Shown here: piece after piece, positions 1 to 5,896 of the stretch
How positions within the stretch are numbered: the stretch's first letter is position 1
Layout: every line of letters starts with the position of its first letter
Assembly (NCBI GenBank): GCA_014871545.1
Contig: WGSR01000018.1
Span: forward strand, 1 to 14,467
Source of the DNA: Collinsella sp.
GTDB taxonomy: Bacteria > Actinomycetota > Coriobacteriia > Coriobacteriales > Coriobacteriaceae
DNA length: 14,467 nucleotides
Direction of reading: 5' to 3'
Made by a program: the position numbers and the translations under genes
Notes under the pieces: generated by a model
What the model was told of the DNA's origin: nothing
What the model saw: the letters and a program-made list of their open reading frames with translations, nothing else
Database searches by the model: none

Positions 1-1543
1 CCAGGAGCTTGAGCATGGACATCTGCATCTCGGCGTTGTGGATACGCATACCGCCACCGCCGGCCTCAAAGCCGTCCATGACAAAGTCGTAGGTGCACGA
101 ACCGGCTGCCAGGGGATCGGCCTCGATCTTGGCGATGTCGGTCTCGGTCGGCAGGGTAAAGGGCTGGTGCTCGGCAGCATAGGCCTTGCGATCCTCGTCC
201 CAATGGAACAGCGGGAAGTTGACGACCCACAGGAAGTCGTGACCCTCGCGCTTGATCTCGAGCGCGTTGGCCATGTGCGAACGCATGCCGCCCAGGATCT
301 CGTCAGAGAGCAGGCGCGGGCCGGCGGCGAACATCACAAGGTCGCCGGGCTCGACGTCCATGCGCTCGCGCAGAGCCGCCATCTCCTCGTCCGAGAAGAA
401 CTTGACGATGGGGCTGTTGATGGAGCCATCCTCGCGGAAGGCGATCCATGCCAGGCCCTTGGCGCCAAACGTGGAAGCCACGCCGGCGAGCTTATCGATC
501 TTGGCACGTGCCCAGGCACCGGCGCCCTTGGCGTTAATGGCCTTGACGGCAGAGCCCTCCTCGTTTGCGGCAGTCGCAAAGACCTTGAACTTGGAGTTGG
601 CAAAGATGTCGGTCAGGTCGACCAGATGCATGCCATAGCGGGTATCGGGCTTGTCGGAGCCATAGGTGTCCATGGCCTCCCAGTAGTCCATGCGACGCAG
701 CGGCGTGGGCATCTCGACGCCCATGCGGCCGAAGGCGTCGGCCAGGACCTCCTCGAGCGCGCTCATGACGTCATTCTGGTCCACGAAGGACATCTCGATA
801 TCGACCTGGGTGAACTCGGGCTGACGGTCGGCACGCAGGTCCTCGTCGCGGAAGCACTTGGCAACCTGGTAGTAGCGCTCGACGCCACCGACCATGAGCA
901 GCTGCTTCAGGAGCTGCGGGGACTGCGGCAGGGCGTAGAAGTTGCCCGGCTGAATACGGCTGGGGACGATGAAGTCACGGGCGCCCTCGGGCGTGGACTT
1001 AAACAGGGAGGGCGTCTCGACCTCCATGAACTCACGGTTGTGCAGCGCCTCGCGAATGGCAAAGGTGAAGTCGGAGCGCAGCTTGAGGTTGGCCATCATC
1101 TCGGGACGGCGGAGATCCAGATAGCGATAGCGCAGACGGGTGTCCTCGCTGGTCTCGATGCCGTCCTCGATCTGGAACGGCGGGGTGACGGACGTGTTGA
1201 GCACCTCGGCGTGGTCGGTCAGGACCTCGATCTCGCCGGTCGCGAGCTTGGTGTTGGTGGTCTCCTCGCCACGGGCGCGCACGACGCCGTGGATCTTGAT
1301 GGGCCACTCGGGACGCATGGTCTCGGCGATCTTAAAGGCATCGCCATCGGAGTGCTCGGGGTCGAAGGTGAGCTGCGTGATGCCCTCGCGGTCGCGAAGG
1401 TCGCAGAAGATAAGGCCGCCGTGGTCGCGGCGACGGCTCACCCAACCGGTGAGGGTGACCTCTTCGCCCACGTTCTCGAAGCGAAGCTCGCCGCAGGTAC
1501 GGGTGTGCATGGAATGCTCATCGATGGGACGGGTCTGGCTCAT
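1..1543 (-). CDS. aspS: Aspartyl-tRNA synthetase, probably non-discriminating (3' end outside window)
   Basis: Class II synthetase that charges tRNA-Asp with aspartate in the cytoplasm. The first 514 residues are visible; bacterial AspRS is usually about 590, so roughly 80 C-terminal residues, including motif 3, lie beyond the left edge. Seen: N-terminal OB-fold anticodon domain (about residues 14-110, with RRRDHGG at 37-43), motif 1 FMEVETP (172-178), flipping loop TPEGARD (184-190), QSPQL (207-211), motif 2 FRDEDLRADRQPEF (231-244), then the bacterial GAD-type insertion domain. ATG at 1543 is chosen because AAAGGAGG lies 9 nt upstream; Met12 matches the E. coli start but has no such site. 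His41 stands where discriminating enzymes such as E. coli AspRS carry Leu30, and the position of E. coli Lys81 is Glu94. Both suggest an enzyme that also charges tRNA-Asn, for later conversion by GatCAB (inference). Divergent from serB. Confidence 0.97.
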   Translation of the reverse strand, partial: MSQTRPIDEHSMHTRTCGELRFENVGEEVTLTGWVSRRRDHGGLIFCDLRDREGITQLTFDPEHSDGDAFKIAETMRPEWPIKIHGVVRARGEETTNTKLATGEIEVLTDHAEVLNTSVTPPFQIEDGIETSEDTRLRYRYLDLRRPEMMANLKLRSDFTFAIREALHNREFMEVETPSLFKSTPEGARDFIVPSRIQPGNFYALPQSPQLLKQLLMVGGVERYYQVAKCFRDEDLRADRQPEFTQVDIEMSFVDQNDVMSALEEVLADAFGRMGVEMPTPLRRMDYWEAMDTYGSDKPDTRYGMHLVDLTDIFANSKFKVFATAANEEGSAVKAINAKGAGAWARAKIDKLAGVASTFGAKGLAWIAFREDGSINSPIVKFFSDEEMAALRERMDVEPGDLVMFAAGPRLLSDEILGGMRSHMANALEIKREGHDFLWVVNFPLFHWDEDRKAYAAEHQPFTLPTETDIAKIEADPLAAGSCTYDFVMDGFEAGGGGMRIHNAEMQMSMLKLL

Positions 1544-1799
1544 ACCAGTGATCCTCCTTTATGGATCTGTGCCGCCCCGTGTCGTTCCGGGCGGCGTCGT
1601 ACAGATTTGCCCAGCCTGCGTAAACCGCGCAGCCGGACATGGCGTTCTATCTTATCGCACCCACGTCGATGTACCGCGAAAAAGTAACTCTTGCCCAAAG
1701 ACTTGACGGAGACGAAACAATTGACGCACCGCGGCCGTCGCCCAGGCGCGCCGCGTGCGACAATGTGCCCCAATACAACTGCACTCGGAAAGGCCCACC

Positions 1800-2435
1800 A
1801 TGACTGCACGCCTCATCGTTATGGATATCGACTCCACGCTCATCAACCAGGAGGTCATCGACCTGTTGGGCGAGGAGGCCGGCGTAGGCGAGCAAGTGGC
1901 GAAGATCACCGAGCGCGCCATGCGCGGCGAGCTCGACTTTAAGCAGGCGCTCGAGGAACGCGTGGGGCTGCTTGCCGGCTTGGACGAGAGTGTGTTCGAG
2001 CGCACCTTTGAGCGCGTGACGTTTACCCCCGGCGCGTTAGAGCTTGTGCGCTCGGCACACAGCAAGGGCTGGAAGGTCGGCGTGGTAAGCGGCGGCTTCC
2101 ACGAGGTCGCTGACAAGATCGTAACCGCCGCGGGCATCGATTTTTGCCTGGCCAACCGCCTGGAAGTCATGGACGGCAAGCTCACCGGTAAGTTGGCTGC
2201 CAACATTGTGACCAAGGAGTCCAAGCTCATCCAGCTGCTGGACTGGGCAGTTGAGTGCGGTGTCGACATGGCCCATACCGTGGCAATCGGCGACGGCGCC
2301 AACGACATCCCCATGATCCAGGCCGCGGGCACTGGCATCGCGTTTTGCGCCAAGCCCAAGACGCGCGAGGCAGCCCCGTTTGCCATCGACGAGCGCAACC
2401 TGATGCTCGCCATGGACATCATCCTGCGCGACTAG
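1800..2435 (+). CDS. serB: Phosphoserine phosphatase
   Basis: HAD-superfamily hydrolase that dephosphorylates L-phosphoserine, the last step of serine synthesis. The 211 residues show all the HAD motifs: DIDST with the nucleophile Asp9 and acid Asp11, the cap domain (about 20-75), motif II VVSGGF around Ser97, motif III lysine in TKESK (139-142) and motif IV GDGAND (164-169). It lacks the N-terminal regulatory extension of the longer E. coli-type SerB. The start is ATG 1800, preceded by GGAAAGG at 1787-1793 with a 6-nt gap; an in-frame ATG at 1755 would add 15 residues that do not look like the family and has no ribosome site. The 256-nt gap to the divergent aspS has TTGACG hexamers at 1703 and 1721 but no well-spaced -10. 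It ends 114 nt before larB, which appears to have its own promoter. A related HAD phosphatase with another substrate cannot be fully excluded. Confidence 0.93.
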   Translation: MTARLIVMDIDSTLINQEVIDLLGEEAGVGEQVAKITERAMRGELDFKQALEERVGLLAGLDESVFERTFERVTFTPGALELVRSAHSKGWKVGVVSGGFHEVADKIVTAAGIDFCLANRLEVMDGKLTGKLAANIVTKESKLIQLLDWAVECGVDMAHTVAIGDGANDIPMIQAAGTGIAFCAKPKTREAAPFAIDERNLMLAMDIILRD

Positions 2436-2444
2436 CCGATCTGT

Positions 2445-2473
2445 CTAACAATTGAATCAGTCTGTCCTATAGT
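2445..2473 (+). promoter_or_regulatory. Candidate sigma-70-type promoter of larB-larC-tetR
   Basis: CTAACA (2445-2450, 4/6 to the -35 consensus), 17-nt spacer, TATAGT (2468-2473, 5/6 to the -10 consensus). The predicted start is near 2480, about 70 nt before larB. A weaker alternative uses the extended -10 TGCTAGACT (2518-2526) with TTCGGA at 2498-2503. Prediction from sequence only. Confidence 0.45.
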
Positions 2474-2504
2474 TTCCGAACAATTTTGTCTTAGTGTTCG
2501 GAAA
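2473..2504. promoter_or_regulatory. Perfect 10-bp inverted repeat, candidate operator for larB
   Basis: TTTCCGAACA (2473-2482) and its exact reverse complement TGTTCGGAAA (2495-2504), separated by 12 nt, so the half-sites are 22 bp apart (two helical turns) on one face of the helix. It directly follows the candidate -10 box and covers the predicted start site, a position typical of repressor binding. No T-run follows on either strand, so it is not an intrinsic terminator of serB. The TetR protein at the end of this operon is a natural candidate ligand (inference). Confidence 0.55.
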
Positions 2505-2549
2505 AACACCCTTTGAGTGCTAGACTTTGCGCCGTCGAAGGGAACATAT

Positions 2550-3332
2550 ATGGATAAGCGAGATCTAGAGCAGCTACTGAGCGATGTTGCCGGCGGATCA
2601 GTCACCCCTGCCGACGCCCTCACACGCATCCAGACGGCTCCGACCGCCGATTTAGGCTTTGCGCAGCTCGATCTTTCGCGCGGAGTGCGCCAGGGAGCCG
2701 GCGAGGTTGTCTACGGTGCCGGTAAAACCGCCGAGCAAATTGCCGCCATTATCGAAGCGCTGCGCGATGCCGGCCAGGAGCGCATCCTGGTCACGCGCCT
2801 GGATGCCGAAAAGGCAGCCCGCACCTCGGAGCTCCTCGGCAACGGCATCGACCTGGGATATGTCCCGGACGCGCAGCTCGCCCTCGTGGGCGGCAAGCCC
2901 TCCCCTACCGGCAACGGACGCATCGTCGTCGCCTGCGCCGGCACGAGCGACCTGCCCGTCGCCGAGGAAGCCGCGTTGACGGCCGAGTTCTATGGCAACG
3001 AGGTCGACCGCCTCTACGACGTAGGCGTCGCCGGCCTGCACCGCCTACTCGCGCATGCCGAGGAACTTGCCCAGGCACAGGTGGTCATCGCCATCGCCGG
3101 CATGGAGGGCGCGTTGGCGAGCGTTATCGGCGGCCTGGTGAGCTGTCCGGTCATCGCCGTTCCCACCAGCGTGGGCTACGGCGCAAGTTTTGGTGGCGTA
3201 GCCGCACTGCTCGCCATGCTCAACTCCTGTGCCAGCGGCGTATCGGTCGTCAATATCGACAACGGCTTTGGCGCCGCTTACCAGGCAAGTCTTATCAATC
3301 ATCTGAGCGCCGGCACACCCCGCGCCCGCTAA
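2550..3332 (+). CDS. larB: LarB, nickel-pincer cofactor biosynthesis (pyridinium-3,5-biscarboxylic acid mononucleotide synthase)
   Basis: First enzyme of nickel-pincer nucleotide synthesis: it carboxylates and hydrolyses nicotinic acid adenine dinucleotide to pyridinium-3,5-biscarboxylic acid mononucleotide (known for the family). The 260 residues match the usual LarB length. Seen: a helical N-terminal part (about 1-115), then the PurE-like C-terminal domain with VACAGTSDLPVAEE (127-140), AIAGMEGALASVIGGL (181-196) and PTSVGYG (205-211). NSCASG (225-230) contains Cys227, which by alignment from memory is the cysteine (Cys221 in L. plantarum) that links covalently to the substrate. It is followed by VVNIDNGFGA. 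ATG 2550 is chosen over the upstream in-frame ATG 2517 because GAAGGGA lies just before it and family homology starts there. larC follows after 10 nt, so the two are co-transcribed. Confidence 0.95.
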   Translation: MDKRDLEQLLSDVAGGSVTPADALTRIQTAPTADLGFAQLDLSRGVRQGAGEVVYGAGKTAEQIAAIIEALRDAGQERILVTRLDAEKAARTSELLGNGIDLGYVPDAQLALVGGKPSPTGNGRIVVACAGTSDLPVAEEAALTAEFYGNEVDRLYDVGVAGLHRLLAHAEELAQAQVVIAIAGMEGALASVIGGLVSCPVIAVPTSVGYGASFGGVAALLAMLNSCASGVSVVNIDNGFGAAYQASLINHLSAGTPRAR

Positions 3333-3342
3333 GGAGCATTCC

Positions 3343-4254
3343 ATGTCCAATCATCAGCACACGCTTATCATCGACGGCACCTCGGGCATCAGCGGCGATA
3401 TGACCGTCGCGGCCCTGCTCGACCTGGGCGCCAGCGAGGAGCACCTGCGCGAACAGCTCGCCACACTGCCGGTCGACGGCTTTACGATCGCCGTCACGCG
3501 CGTAAACAAGCATGGCATCGACGCCTGCGATTTCGACGTTCAGCTGGCAGAAGAGCTCGAGAACCACGACCACGACATGGCATGGCTCTACGGCAACGAA
3601 GCAGCTGCCGAGCACACGCACGAGCACGAGCACCACCATCATGACCATGACGAGCATGAGCACTGCCATGAGCATGATCATGAGACCCACGGCCATGGCC
3701 ACGAGGGTCACCATCACGCCCACCACCATCACCACCGTTCTTTGGCGGACGTCACCGCCATCATCGACGGCTCGCAGTTAAGCGATGGCGCCAAGCGTCG
3801 TGCGCACGCCATCTTTACCGCGCTCGCCGCCTCCGAGGCCAAGGCCCACGGCAAAACGCCCGAGACCGTCATGTTCCACGAGGTAGGCGCCGTCGATTCC
3901 ATCGTCGACGTCTGCTCTGTCGCCATCTGCCTCGATGACCTGGGCATCGAGGATATTGTCGTCGAGTCGCTCTCCGAGGGCCACGGCACCATCCACTGTG
4001 CCCACGGCCTCATGCCCATTCCCGTCCCCGCTGTCGTCAACCTGTGCCAGGCGGGCAATATCGCCCTCACGCCTGCACCGGTCGCCGGCGAGCTCGTGAC
4101 GCCCACGGGCGCCGCCATCGTCACCGCGCTGCGTACGTCCGACCAACTGCCCTCACGCTACCGCATCGAAGCCGTCGGCTACGGCGCTGGCAAGCGCCCC
4201 TACGAGGGTTGCTCCGGTACGCTCCGCTGCCTGCTCGTTCACGCGGACGCATAG
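3343..4254 (+). CDS. larC: LarC nickel insertase, N-terminal (LarC1-type) half only, with His-rich segment
   Basis: LarC inserts nickel into the pincer nucleotide in a CTP-dependent reaction. Seen: the N-terminal signature DGTSGISGDMTVAALLDLG (11-29), a histidine-rich stretch (91-131) with 24 His in 41 residues plus Cys108, FHEVGAVDSIVDV (178-190), GTIHCAHGLMPIPVPA (215-230), TPTGAAIVTAL (253-263) and VGYGAGKR (278-285). The protein ends at residue 303, just after the point where LarC1 ends in L. plantarum. Full LarC runs to about 400 residues or more, with a C-terminal LarC2 domain (LETNIDDM-type motifs) that binds CTP in the known structure. No LarC2-like sequence is visible in any frame downstream; the TetR gene starts 2 nt later. 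Ribosome site AAGGAG at 3331-3336, overlapping the larB stop. Either LarC2 is encoded elsewhere or this LarC works differently. The His tract may store or deliver nickel (inference). Confidence 0.92.
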   Translation: MSNHQHTLIIDGTSGISGDMTVAALLDLGASEEHLREQLATLPVDGFTIAVTRVNKHGIDACDFDVQLAEELENHDHDMAWLYGNEAAAEHTHEHEHHHHDHDEHEHCHEHDHETHGHGHEGHHHAHHHHHRSLADVTAIIDGSQLSDGAKRRAHAIFTALAASEAKAHGKTPETVMFHEVGAVDSIVDVCSVAICLDDLGIEDIVVESLSEGHGTIHCAHGLMPIPVPAVVNLCQAGNIALTPAPVAGELVTPTGAAIVTALRTSDQLPSRYRIEAVGYGAGKRPYEGCSGTLRCLLVHADA

Positions 4255-4256
4255 CC

Positions 4257-4796
4257 ATGGATGCCCGCAAGGCAAAAAGCCGCGCTGCCATCGTTTCGGC
4301 GTTCTCCGAGCTGCTGCGCGAAGAGGACTACGGCAAGATCACCGTCGGCGACATCATCGCGCGCGCCCACGTAGGCCGCGCGACATTCTACGGCCTCTTT
4401 AAGAGCAAAGACGACCTACTGTCCGAGCTCGTGAGCGACATCTGCACCCACGCCCTCGACGACGATGGTACGCCGCTCGACGACCCACTCGTGCAAGTCG
4501 AGCATATCCTCAACAACCTCTGGGAACGCCGTCAGGGCGTTCGAGCCCTCGTAGCCGGCGCCGGCTCACGCGTCTTCGCCGACTGCCTCCGCAAGACCAT
4601 CATGTCGCGCGCAGCCGAAACCGTCCCCGTCGACCCCGCAGGCCCCGCCGCCACCATGGACCGCAGCTTCTTACTACACCACATAGCCTCAAGCTTCGTA
4701 GGAATGGTCCAATGGTGGGCCTGGCACAACTTCCAAGCAGCCAAAGCCGACGTAGCCAAAGACTACCTATCAGCCATTAAGCCTCTCTTCAACTGA
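4257..4796 (+). CDS. TetR/AcrR-family transcriptional regulator, candidate lar regulator
   Basis: DNA-binding protein of 179 residues. The N-terminal helix-turn-helix is clear: ITVGDIIARAHVGRATFYGL (residues 23-42) followed by FKSKDDLLSELV, the usual TetR layout. The C-terminal part (about 55-179) is a helical ligand/dimer domain resembling the TetR_C_8-like group, and its ligand cannot be read from sequence. ATG 4257 lies 2 nt after the larC stop with no clear Shine-Dalgarno, so translation is probably coupled to larC. Last gene of larB-larC-tetR, so regulation of lar genes is the likely role (inference); palindromes at 2473, 5873 and 7522 are possible targets. L. plantarum uses a Crp-Fnr protein (LarR) instead. 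Codons in the last third (TTA, CTA, GTA, ATA) are less GC-rich than those of its neighbours. The reading frame stays open upstream to 4044, in the -1 frame of larC. Confidence 0.88.
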   Translation: MDARKAKSRAAIVSAFSELLREEDYGKITVGDIIARAHVGRATFYGLFKSKDDLLSELVSDICTHALDDDGTPLDDPLVQVEHILNNLWERRQGVRALVAGAGSRVFADCLRKTIMSRAAETVPVDPAGPAATMDRSFLLHHIASSFVGMVQWWAWHNFQAAKADVAKDYLSAIKPLFN

Positions 4797-4806
4797 GTAA
4801 ACCCCT

Positions 4807-4877
4807 CATCCCAAAGTTCCGACCTCATCTCAAAGCGCCGCCCCAACCCAAAGCACAATCCATCCCAAAGTGTCGAC
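4807..4877. repeat. Four imperfect ~18-nt repeats in a C-rich stretch after tetR
   Basis: CATCCCAAAG-like units begin at 4807, 4826, 4844 and 4861 (spacing 19, 18, 17). The first and last are the closest: CATCCCAAAGT followed by YCGAC. The surrounding 4797-4925 is rich in C and A and poor in G on the plus strand, the composition of a Rho loading region downstream of the plus-strand operon. The rest of the 319-nt tetR-larD gap holds the inverted-repeat element at 4977-5087. Confidence 0.5.
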
Positions 4878-4976
4878 AGAAGCCCAACGCCCCTACCAGC
4901 AACAAGCCCCTCCCATCCAAATTCAGATATATATTGGGTTGCTTGTACGAACGCAACAAAGATCCCGCAGCTGTCC

Positions 4977-5087
4977 GCATGGGGTAACTTCCCAGCGCAT
5001 TCCGCAGGACGCAAAAAGGCTCGCCGCACGAAGTGCGCAGCGAGCCTTTTTGCATGTCCGAGGACGCGCTGGGAAGTTACCCCATGC
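4977..5087. repeat. Nested inverted-repeat element, copy A
   Basis: Outer arms 4977-4998 and 5066-5087 are perfect 22-bp complements. Inside are conserved linkers ATTCCGCAGGAC (4999-5010) and ATGTCCGAGGAC (5054-5065), then inner arms 5011-5024 and 5040-5053 (14 bp, perfect), then a small apical stem CGCAC-GAA-GTGCG. Between the main stems, GGAC (5007-5010) can pair with GTCC (5056-5059), and TCC (5001-5003) with GGA (5062-5064). It lies 28 nt after the larD stop. Copy B at 7908-8026 has the same plan and linkers but different stems. Confidence 0.9.
5011..5053. terminator. Bidirectional intrinsic terminator between convergent lar arms
   Basis: GGCTCGC paired with GCGAGCC, capped by a CGCAC-GAA-GTGCG stem, with AAAAA on one side and TTTTT on the other, so it reads as stem plus U-run on both strands. 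It forms the core of inverted-repeat copy A and sits between larB-larC-tetR (plus) and larA-larD (minus). Confidence 0.85.
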
Positions 5088-5115
5088 GGCCAGCGGACAA
5101 CTATGTAGCCTCAGA

Positions 5116-5847
5116 CTAGAACATGCCCAAGAAACCGTGCACAAACAGCGCGGCCAGAGCGGCACCGATAAACGGAGCGATGCCAGGAACAAGCAGGCCG
5201 TACTTCCAGTTGTTGTCGGCCTTGTTCTTAATCGGCAGAATCTGATAGGCCATGCGAGGACCAAGGTCACGAGCCTGGTTCATGGCGAAGCCGGTGATGC
5301 CGCCCATGCCCATGCCAACGGCCCAAACGATCAGGCCGACGCAGATAGCGAGCATCAGAACGTTCTCACCAGCACGGCTAGCGGCAGCAAGGATGGCGCT
5401 GATGAACACGAAGGTGCAGATAGCCTCGCAGAAGAAGTTGCGAGCATAGTTCGTGCCCTCGGTGGTGGGGTTGGTCGAGAAGATGTTGCGCTGGGCAATG
5501 GGGTCGACGACGCCCTCGGAAGCCTTGAACTCATCGGCATACATAAGCCAAGCGATTACAGCGCCCACAAAGCCGCCGAGCATATCGGCAATCATGAAGG
5601 GGATGCAGCTGCTCCACGGCACCAGGCCTACGATGCACTGGGCAAGCACCATGGCGGGGTTCATGCACACGGCGCCGCCAAAGACAAACAGGCAGACCGA
5701 GATGCCAAAAGACCAGGTGGTGATGGCAAACATGTGACCGGAGCCCTGATACTTGGTGCCCTTGAGCACGGTATCGCAGTGTACGCCCACGCCAAAGATG
5801 ATCATGAGGGCCGTTGCGCCGAATTCGCAGAGGAGTTTGGTAAGCAT
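5116..5847 (-). CDS. larD: LarD/GlpF-type aquaglyceroporin, probable lactic acid channel
   Basis: Membrane channel of the MIP family, 243 residues with six membrane segments and two half-helix re-entrant loops. The first NPA box is intact (Asn63-Pro64-Ala65 in MNPAMVLAQ). The second is Asn190-Gln191-Ala192 followed by Arg193-Asp194 (MNQARDLGPR), so Pro is replaced by Gln while the filter arginine is kept. The N-terminus EFGATALMIIFGVGVHC and the segment KYQGSGHMFAITTW resemble the lactate-facilitating LarD/GlpF1 of lactobacilli. With larA 49 nt upstream, movement of D- and L-lactic acid is the likely role; glycerol transport is the alternative. ATG 5847 is preceded by GATAAGG with a short 4-nt gap, a weak site, so coupling to larA may matter. 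Its stop is 28 nt from inverted-repeat copy A, which contains its terminator. Confidence 0.88.
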   Translation of the reverse strand: MLTKLLCEFGATALMIIFGVGVHCDTVLKGTKYQGSGHMFAITTWSFGISVCLFVFGGAVCMNPAMVLAQCIVGLVPWSSCIPFMIADMLGGFVGAVIAWLMYADEFKASEGVVDPIAQRNIFSTNPTTEGTNYARNFFCEAICTFVFISAILAAASRAGENVLMLAICVGLIVWAVGMGMGGITGFAMNQARDLGPRMAYQILPIKNKADNNWKYGLLVPGIAPFIGAALAALFVHGFLGMF

Positions 5848-5872
5848 AAAACCTTATCTTTCTTGTCGGTTA

Positions 5873-5887
5873 TAAACGATTCGTTTA
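5873..5887. promoter_or_regulatory. 15-bp palindrome between larA and larD
   Basis: TAAACGA-T-TCGTTTA, seven bases perfectly mirrored around one central base, in the 49-nt larA-larD gap. As RNA it gives a 6-bp hairpin with an ATT loop; as DNA it has the size and symmetry of a small TetR-type operator. Which applies cannot be decided from sequence. Confidence 0.45.
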
Positions 5888-5896
5888 GGCCGCGTA

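Noticed and set aside
38..1687. Long plus-strand open frame opposite aspS (549 codons)
   Set aside because: It is the antisense shadow of aspS in high-GC DNA; the minus strand encodes clear AspRS motifs and the plus product resembles nothing.
4044..4256. A LarC-TetR fusion by -1 frameshift, by analogy with LarC1-LarC2
   Set aside because: tetR has its own ATG immediately before its helix-turn-helix domain, no slippery heptamer was seen near the larC end, and the overlapping -1 frame is arginine-rich noise.
4807..4877. CRISPR array
   Set aside because: Units are only about 18 nt, imperfect, contiguous and without unique spacers.
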